Shown one piece after another: positions 14,916 through 18,723 of a stretch of 18,723 bases of DNA. A program made the position numbers and the translations under genes. The notes under the pieces were generated by a model that was not told where the DNA came from, searched no databases, and saw only the letters and a list, made by a program, of their open reading frames with translations. Numbering within the stretch: position 1 is the first letter of the stretch; the number at the start of each line of letters is the position of its first letter. The stretch covers positions 1-18,723 of the forward strand of contig CANHYD010000008.1 of the NCBI GenBank assembly GCA_947464705.1, in the 5' to 3' direction. The stretch comes from Verrucomicrobiota bacterium (GTDB lineage: Bacteria > Verrucomicrobiota > Verrucomicrobiia > Limisphaerales > UBA9464).

Positions 14916-14965
14916 TGTGCCTGCGCTCCCGCGCTCCCGCGACTCGGACGAGGCTCTGACCGGGA

Positions 14966-14978
14966 GTGTGTGTGTGTG
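14966..14978 (+). repeat. GT dinucleotide repeat
   Basis: Six GT units plus a final G lie in the argC-grpE interval, followed by the short inverted repeat GGAAA-AC-TTTCC (14978-14989). Such a tract can change length by slippage; here it is non-coding, so only promoter spacing could be affected. Confidence 0.6.
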
Positions 14979-14993
14979 GAAAACTTTCCGACC

Positions 14994-15022
14994 GGGCCTG
15001 CGGGTATTGCCCGGGAAGGCCC
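14994..15022 (+). terminator. Nested GC-rich hairpin between argC and grpE
   Basis: GGGCCT (14994-14999) pairs with AGGCCC (15017-15022), and inside it CGGG (15001-15004) pairs with CCCG (15010-15013) around TATTG. It may end the argC transcript or lie in the grpE leader. There is no T-tract. No CIRCE heat-shock operator was seen in this 149-bp interval. Confidence 0.4.
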
Positions 15023-15064
15023 AGGCTTCTACGATACCCGACCTGATTCGAGACTATTGCAACC

Positions 15065-15631
15065 ATGAGTGAGACCCCGTCTGCTGAAACGCCCATCAAC
15101 CCGGGTGAGACTGCCAATGCCAACGGCCCTGCCACGGATGCATCCGGCCTGGATCCCGTGCAGGCACAACTTGCCGAAGTGCAGGAGCGGTATGTCCGCC
15201 TGTATGCGGATTTTGAGAACTTCAAGAAGCGCGCCGCCCGCGAGCGGGACGAGGTGCGCCGTGCCACCACCGAGTCCGTGCTCGGTCGATTGCTCCCTGT
15301 CCTCGACACCTTCGAAATGGCCATGCAGGCCGCGGCCTTGCCCAACACCAACCTCGAGTCTCTCAAGGCCGGCGTGTCCATGATCCAGGGGCAATTGCGC
15401 AACACGGTCGCCGATTATGGCGTCGAAGAAATCGATGCGGTGGGCAAGCCGTTCGACCCAGCGCTGCACGAGGCGCTCTCCCAGCAGGAAACCACAGAAG
15501 TCGCCGAGGGCTTGGTGATTTCCCAGAACCGCAAGGGCTACCGCATGAAGGATCGTCTCCTTCGGCCCGCTGCCGTGGTTGTCGCCCGCAAACCCGGGTC
15601 CGCCACCGCGAACACTCCGAGCCAATCCTGA
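15065..15631 (+). CDS. grpE: GrpE, nucleotide exchange factor of DnaK
   Basis: GrpE releases ADP from the chaperone DnaK so that it can rebind ATP. The 188-residue protein has a disordered acidic N-terminus (to about 30) and a long helix (about residues 32-65, including YVRLYADFENFKKRAARER) for dimerisation. A four-helix-bundle part follows, then the beta-wing with the family signature GVEEIDAVGKPFDPALHEA. Length is typical. The ATG is preceded by GACTATTGCAACC, with no Shine-Dalgarno sequence. dnaJ starts 3 bases after its stop, so the two are translationally close and surely co-transcribed. dnaK and hrcA are not in the window. Confidence 0.97.
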   Translation: MSETPSAETPINPGETANANGPATDASGLDPVQAQLAEVQERYVRLYADFENFKKRAARERDEVRRATTESVLGRLLPVLDTFEMAMQAAALPNTNLESLKAGVSMIQGQLRNTVADYGVEEIDAVGKPFDPALHEALSQQETTEVAEGLVISQNRKGYRMKDRLLRPAAVVVARKPGSATANTPSQS

Positions 15632-15634
15632 ACC

Positions 15635-16801
15635 ATGGCTGCCTCGAACAAGCGCGATTATTACGAGGTGCTCGGTGTGGAACGCGACGCCACACCGGAG
15701 CAGATGAAAAAGGCCTACCGGAAACTGGCCGTCCAATACCATCCGGACAAAAATCCGGGCAACAAAGAGGCTGAAGAAAAGTTCAAGGAATTGGGCGAAG
15801 CCTATGAGGCCCTCAACGATCCCCAGAAACGCGCGGCCTACGATCAGTACGGCCATGCGGCCTTCGATCCGCGCATGCGGGCCGGGGCGGGAGGGGCTCG
15901 CGGCGGTGGCGGCGGCTTCCATGACCCGGGCGATATTTTCCGGGATGTCTTCGGCGGCGGCGGCGGGGGTGGCGGCAGCATCTTTGAGCAATTCTTCGGC
16001 GGCGGCGGCGGAGACGATGAAGGCCCCGCCCAGGGTGAGAACCTCCGGTACGACTTGGAGATCACCCTCGAAGAGGCAGTCAGCGGCACCGAGAAAGAGC
16101 TCAGCTTCTCCAAGCCGATGCGCTGCGAACCGTGCAGTGGCAGCGGCGCTGAGAAGGGCTCCAAGACGATCACCTGCCAAACCTGCGGCGGTCGCGGCCA
16201 AGTGACCCGCAATGCCGGCATCATCATGATGCGTCAGACCTGCCCTCGGTGTTCCGGAGCCGGCAAAGTCATTGAGCGCCCGTGTCGTACCTGCAGCGGC
16301 GAAGGTCGCGTCAACCAAAAGACCTCGGTGCGCATCCGCATTCCCTCGGGTGTCGATACCGGAGTCCGATTACGTTCCTCCGGCAACGGCGCTGCCGGTG
16401 TCCGTGGCGCGCCCAACGGCGATCTGCACGTCATGATTCATGTGCAGGAACACGAGATCTTCGGCCGCAACGGCCGGGACCTCACCTGCGAAGTGCCGAT
16501 CCGCTTCGTTCAAGCGGCCCTCGGGGGCGAGATCGACATTCCCACCCTCACCGGCAAGGCGCGCATCGCCATTCCCTCGGGGACTCAGTCCGGGAGCACG
16601 TTCCGACTCAAGGCGCGGGGTGTGAAAGATCTGCAGGGCGGAGGCCAAGGGGACTTGCTCGTGACCGTCCGGGTGGAGATTCCCCAGCGGCTCAATGCCG
16701 CTCAGCGCACCAAGCTTGAGGAGTTCGCCGCCCTGTGCGACGAGAACGTTAATCCGCAATCCAAAGGCTTTTTCGAGAAGGCTCGCGCCTTCTTTAAATA
16801 G
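15635..16801 (+). CDS. dnaJ: Chaperone protein DnaJ
   Basis: DnaJ (type I Hsp40) delivers unfolded proteins to DnaK and stimulates its ATPase. The J-domain (residues 7-73) has HPD at 36-38. The Gly/Phe region (about 83-128) is unusually glycine-heavy, with three runs of five to eight glycines broken by FHDPGDIFRDVF and SIFEQFF. The zinc region has four CxxCxGxG motifs, cysteines 164/167, 181/184, 203/206 and 217/220, so two zinc sites. C-terminal substrate-binding domains follow, complete to residue 388 (E. coli has 376; the extra length is mostly glycine). It begins 3 bp after grpE and ends before a terminator-like hairpin. Confidence 0.98.
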   Translation: MAASNKRDYYEVLGVERDATPEQMKKAYRKLAVQYHPDKNPGNKEAEEKFKELGEAYEALNDPQKRAAYDQYGHAAFDPRMRAGAGGARGGGGGFHDPGDIFRDVFGGGGGGGGSIFEQFFGGGGGDDEGPAQGENLRYDLEITLEEAVSGTEKELSFSKPMRCEPCSGSGAEKGSKTITCQTCGGRGQVTRNAGIIMMRQTCPRCSGAGKVIERPCRTCSGEGRVNQKTSVRIRIPSGVDTGVRLRSSGNGAAGVRGAPNGDLHVMIHVQEHEIFGRNGRDLTCEVPIRFVQAALGGEIDIPTLTGKARIAIPSGTQSGSTFRLKARGVKDLQGGGQGDLLVTVRVEIPQRLNAAQRTKLEEFAALCDENVNPQSKGFFEKARAFFK

Positions 16802-16808
16802 GCTCGAA

Positions 16809-16858
16809 CCGGGGCGACGGACATACGTCCTGAGCCCCGGGGCAGCTTTTCTTTTTCC
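16809..16858 (+). terminator. Intrinsic terminator-like hairpin with T-tract abutting rsmE
   Basis: CCGGGGC (16809-16815) pairs with GCCCCGG (16834-16840), and inside it GGAC (16819-16822) pairs with GTCC (16827-16830). GGCAGC and then a T-rich run (CTTTTCTTTTTCC, 16846-16858) follow. This looks like the end of the grpE-dnaJ transcript, although the T-run starts six bases after the stem. The T-run ends exactly at the rsmE ATG. Confidence 0.6.
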
Positions 16859-17650
16859 ATGCACCGATTCTTCGCCTCCCCGGACCGGTGCTCAGCGTCG
16901 GTCTTCACACTGTGCGAATCGGAAGCGCGTCACGCGTCCCAAGTGTTGCGCCTGGAACCGGGCGACCGGGTGGAAATCCTGGATGGCCAAGGGACTCTGA
17001 TCGAAGCCGAGATCCTCAGCTCAAATCGGAAATCCGTGGAGGTGCGGGTGATCCAACGCCTGGTTCAGCCCCGGCCCGTCCCGGGCGTGGTCCTGCTGCA
17101 GTCGCTACTGAAGGGCAAGGCCCTGGATACCGTTTTGGAGAAATCCGTGGAATTGGGCGTGGGGCAATTGGTCTTGCTAGACACCGAACGGTGCGTGGCA
17201 CGAGTGCCGGCCTCCGAGGCGGCCCGCAAGCGAACGGTATGGACCCAAACTCTGATCGAAGCGGCCAAGCAGTCGCGCAACGCCTGGCTGCCGGAACTGC
17301 TGGGCCCCATGTCCTTGGCCGATGCGTTGGCGCAGCAGACGGCCGCCGACAAAACCTGGCTGGGAGTCGCATCCCTCGAATCCGGAGTTCCAGCTCTGGG
17401 TCGGGTGCTGCAGTCCCACTCGGGATCGACGACCTGCGGTCGCCTGGCCATCGCCATCGGACCCGAAGGTGATTTCAGTCCCGGTGAGCTGGACAAGTTC
17501 CGAGCCTGCGGCGCAGAGCCCGTCTCACTCGGCCCATTGATCCTCCGCGCAGAAACCGCAGCCATCGCGGCTGCAGCGATCCTGGGAGATCACGCCCGAA
17601 GCCGGGGCACATCGATCCCCTCACCCGCACTGGCCGACTCCTCAGCCTGA
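16859..17650 (+). CDS. rsmE: 16S rRNA (uracil-1498-N3)-methyltransferase RsmE
   Basis: RsmE methylates N3 of U1498 in 16S rRNA of the assembled 30S subunit, using S-adenosylmethionine. The 263-residue product has the family's N-terminal PUA-like domain (HRFF, then HASQVLRLEPGD, to about 70) and a SPOUT knot domain. The knot motifs are GPEGDFSPGEL from 201 and LGPLILRAETAA from 224, which form the cofactor pocket. An EKSVELGVGQ segment and EAAKQS are also typical. It starts right after the T-rich tail of the hairpin, with no Shine-Dalgarno sequence. The next gene starts one base after its stop, so those two are likely coupled. Confidence 0.96.
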   Translation: MHRFFASPDRCSASVFTLCESEARHASQVLRLEPGDRVEILDGQGTLIEAEILSSNRKSVEVRVIQRLVQPRPVPGVVLLQSLLKGKALDTVLEKSVELGVGQLVLLDTERCVARVPASEAARKRTVWTQTLIEAAKQSRNAWLPELLGPMSLADALAQQTAADKTWLGVASLESGVPALGRVLQSHSGSTTCGRLAIAIGPEGDFSPGELDKFRACGAEPVSLGPLILRAETAAIAAAAILGDHARSRGTSIPSPALADSSA

Positions 17651-17651
17651 C

Positions 17652-18723
17652 ATGAACTTGCTCCTGTTCATCCTGCTTCTGGCGGCCGGAACCACAGCGC
17701 TCCGTGCGGCCACTGCCAACTCGACCCGAGTTCCCCGGGATGTCTTCGCGCTACGCCCCTTGGAATGGATCCCCTCGGTTCCGCAAGTCCGGATTATTCC
17801 GGTGGCATTTCCGGATGCCAAGCCGATGGGCTACGTCCATGCGCTGGCGACGGCTGGAGAGCGTTTGTGGATCTCAGCCCACCCCTTCGGCGACACCAAC
17901 CTGCCTCCGACGGCGGGTCGTCTGTGGACCTTCCTGCCCGGAGACAACCGGATTGATCCGGCCACCGGAGTTCTGGAGGTTCATGCAGTCTCAGGCTTGC
18001 AGGCACGCGGCAAGCAGCTCTGGCTGATGATCGACGGTGGCCTAGCACGGATGGACGCCACCACCTTCGCCGTCGACCCGTTCGGCTCTGCCCAAGGCAT
18101 CACCAGTCCGCAGCCTCCGGCTGTAGCCGATACTCGACGAGGCTTCTTCGCCCTGGGCGACTCCGGCGCGCTATTCCGATTGTCGCCCGATGAGCGAACC
18201 TTCTTCCGGATCGATGTATCCCCGCCCACACCGGACACCCGCGACACCTCCGCCTGGCGCTTCTTGGCTGGCTCCGGCGAGTGGCTGCTGGCGGCCACCG
18301 AACGGCGGGTGGCCGTGCGCCATGCCGATGCTCCGCGCTGGAACACGCTGCCCACCGCCCTCAAACCCCGCTCCCCCGAACTCGATCCCATCCGCATCTT
18401 TTCGGTGTGTCCGGATGCCGAAGGTGGGTTTTGGATCGGCAGCGACGCCGGATTAGGATTTCTCCACGCCGAAACCGGCACCTCTCAATTCCGTGAACGC
18501 GGCGGCACGGTCCAGGTTCCGGGTGGCCTCGGAATCCCCATCGCGGCCGGCATGCAACCCACCGTGGCCGCCGTCGAGGCCGCCCGAGAACGGGTGACCG
18601 ATGGCATCCGAGAACGCATGAAACTGCGAGCACGACTGGCGCGGGCCTCCCGCGAAGCCGGCCGCCCCATCGATGCCGTCACTCCCCTGAGCCGCATCCC
18701 CAGCGGAGTCCGAGCCTTGGCCA
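17652..18723 (+). CDS. Exported beta-propeller-like protein (3' end outside the window)
   Basis: The frame is open from ATG 17652 to the window edge, 357 codons with no stop. It begins with a Sec signal peptide (MNLLLFILLLAAGTTALRAA). The mature chain contains irregular blade-like repeats typical of beta-propellers: GERLWISAHP, AGRLWTFLPGDN, KQLWLMIDGGLARMD, SGEWLLAATERRVAV and GGFWIGSDAGLGFLH. The last resembles the sensor-type propeller repeats (Reg_prop). After about residue 290 it turns helical and charged (EAARERVTDGIRERMKLRARLARASREA). It may be a secreted or membrane-anchored sensor, but no kinase or catalytic part is visible. It starts one base after the rsmE stop. The substrate and role are unknown; that it is a real gene is well supported by frame length, signal peptide and coupling. 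Confidence 0.82.
   Translation, partial: MNLLLFILLLAAGTTALRAATANSTRVPRDVFALRPLEWIPSVPQVRIIPVAFPDAKPMGYVHALATAGERLWISAHPFGDTNLPPTAGRLWTFLPGDNRIDPATGVLEVHAVSGLQARGKQLWLMIDGGLARMDATTFAVDPFGSAQGITSPQPPAVADTRRGFFALGDSGALFRLSPDERTFFRIDVSPPTPDTRDTSAWRFLAGSGEWLLAATERRVAVRHADAPRWNTLPTALKPRSPELDPIRIFSVCPDAEGGFWIGSDAGLGFLHAETGTSQFRERGGTVQVPGGLGIPIAAGMQPTVAAVEAARERVTDGIRERMKLRARLARASREAGRPIDAVTPLSRIPSGVRALA

Noticed and set aside
15889..16014. Glycine-codon repeat in dnaJ as a possible contingency locus
   Set aside because: The repeats are triplet-based and encode the flexible Gly/Phe region, so length changes would keep the frame; this is normal for DnaJ.
15029..16318. 429-codon minus-strand open frame
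   Set aside because: It is antisense to grpE and dnaJ; its Ala-rich runs are just the reverse of the dnaJ glycine codons.

Overview
The window is about 62% GC by eye and densely coded. It comes from a Gram-negative (diderm) bacterium: it encodes an outer-membrane beta-barrel, two lipoproteins, a twin-arginine-exported enzyme and a flagellar export protein. The gene types, a Tat-exported sugar-isomerase-like TIM barrel, the near absence of Shine-Dalgarno sequences and the order rplM-rpsI-argC / grpE-dnaJ-rsmE suggest the Verrucomicrobiota (PVC group). That placement is inferred from general knowledge, not from a search. I see no insertion sequence, integrase, phage gene, CRISPR array, tRNA or rRNA.

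Layout. (1) 1-1000: the 3' part of arsA, the arsenite efflux ATPase. A 345-bp stretch without a credible gene follows. (2) 1346-2945, minus strand: a six-helix membrane protein of unknown function and a Tat-exported TIM-barrel sugar isomerase/epimerase-like protein. (3) 3112-5602, plus: an alanine-rich helical lipoprotein, then two oligopeptide/dipeptide ABC ATPases (DppD/OppD and DppF/OppF types) with no permease or binding protein nearby. (4) 5696-6853, plus: an outer-membrane beta-barrel preceded by two tandem hairpins. It converges on flhA (minus), with a perfect GNRA-loop hairpin between them. (5) flhA and, divergent from it, a sigma-54-dependent NtrC-family response regulator (to 10716). 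(6) 10769-12448, minus: a CLC-family anion transporter and a small DUF3568-like lipoprotein. (7) 12747-17650, plus: housekeeping genes rplM-rpsI (ending at a strong intrinsic terminator), argC, grpE-dnaJ and rsmE. (8) 17652-18723, plus: a long open frame running off the window, with a signal peptide and beta-propeller-like repeats, starting one base after the rsmE stop.

Functionally, arsA energises arsenite export. The two ABC ATPases would power a peptide importer whose membrane parts lie elsewhere. FlhA is the flagellar export gate, and the adjacent sigma-54 activator is a candidate regulator of flagellar or other genes. L13/S9, GrpE/DnaJ and RsmE serve ribosome assembly, protein folding and rRNA modification. 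ArgC is the third enzyme of arginine biosynthesis.

Most of the window is ordinary core genome. The points worth a second look are the open gene at the right edge, a pseudoknot-like arrangement and direct repeats upstream of rplM, the tandem hairpins before the outer-membrane protein, the terminator-like hairpin whose T-tract abuts the rsmE start codon, the general lack of Shine-Dalgarno sequences, and the CLC subfamily. I did not find convincing evidence of a wholly new multi-gene system.
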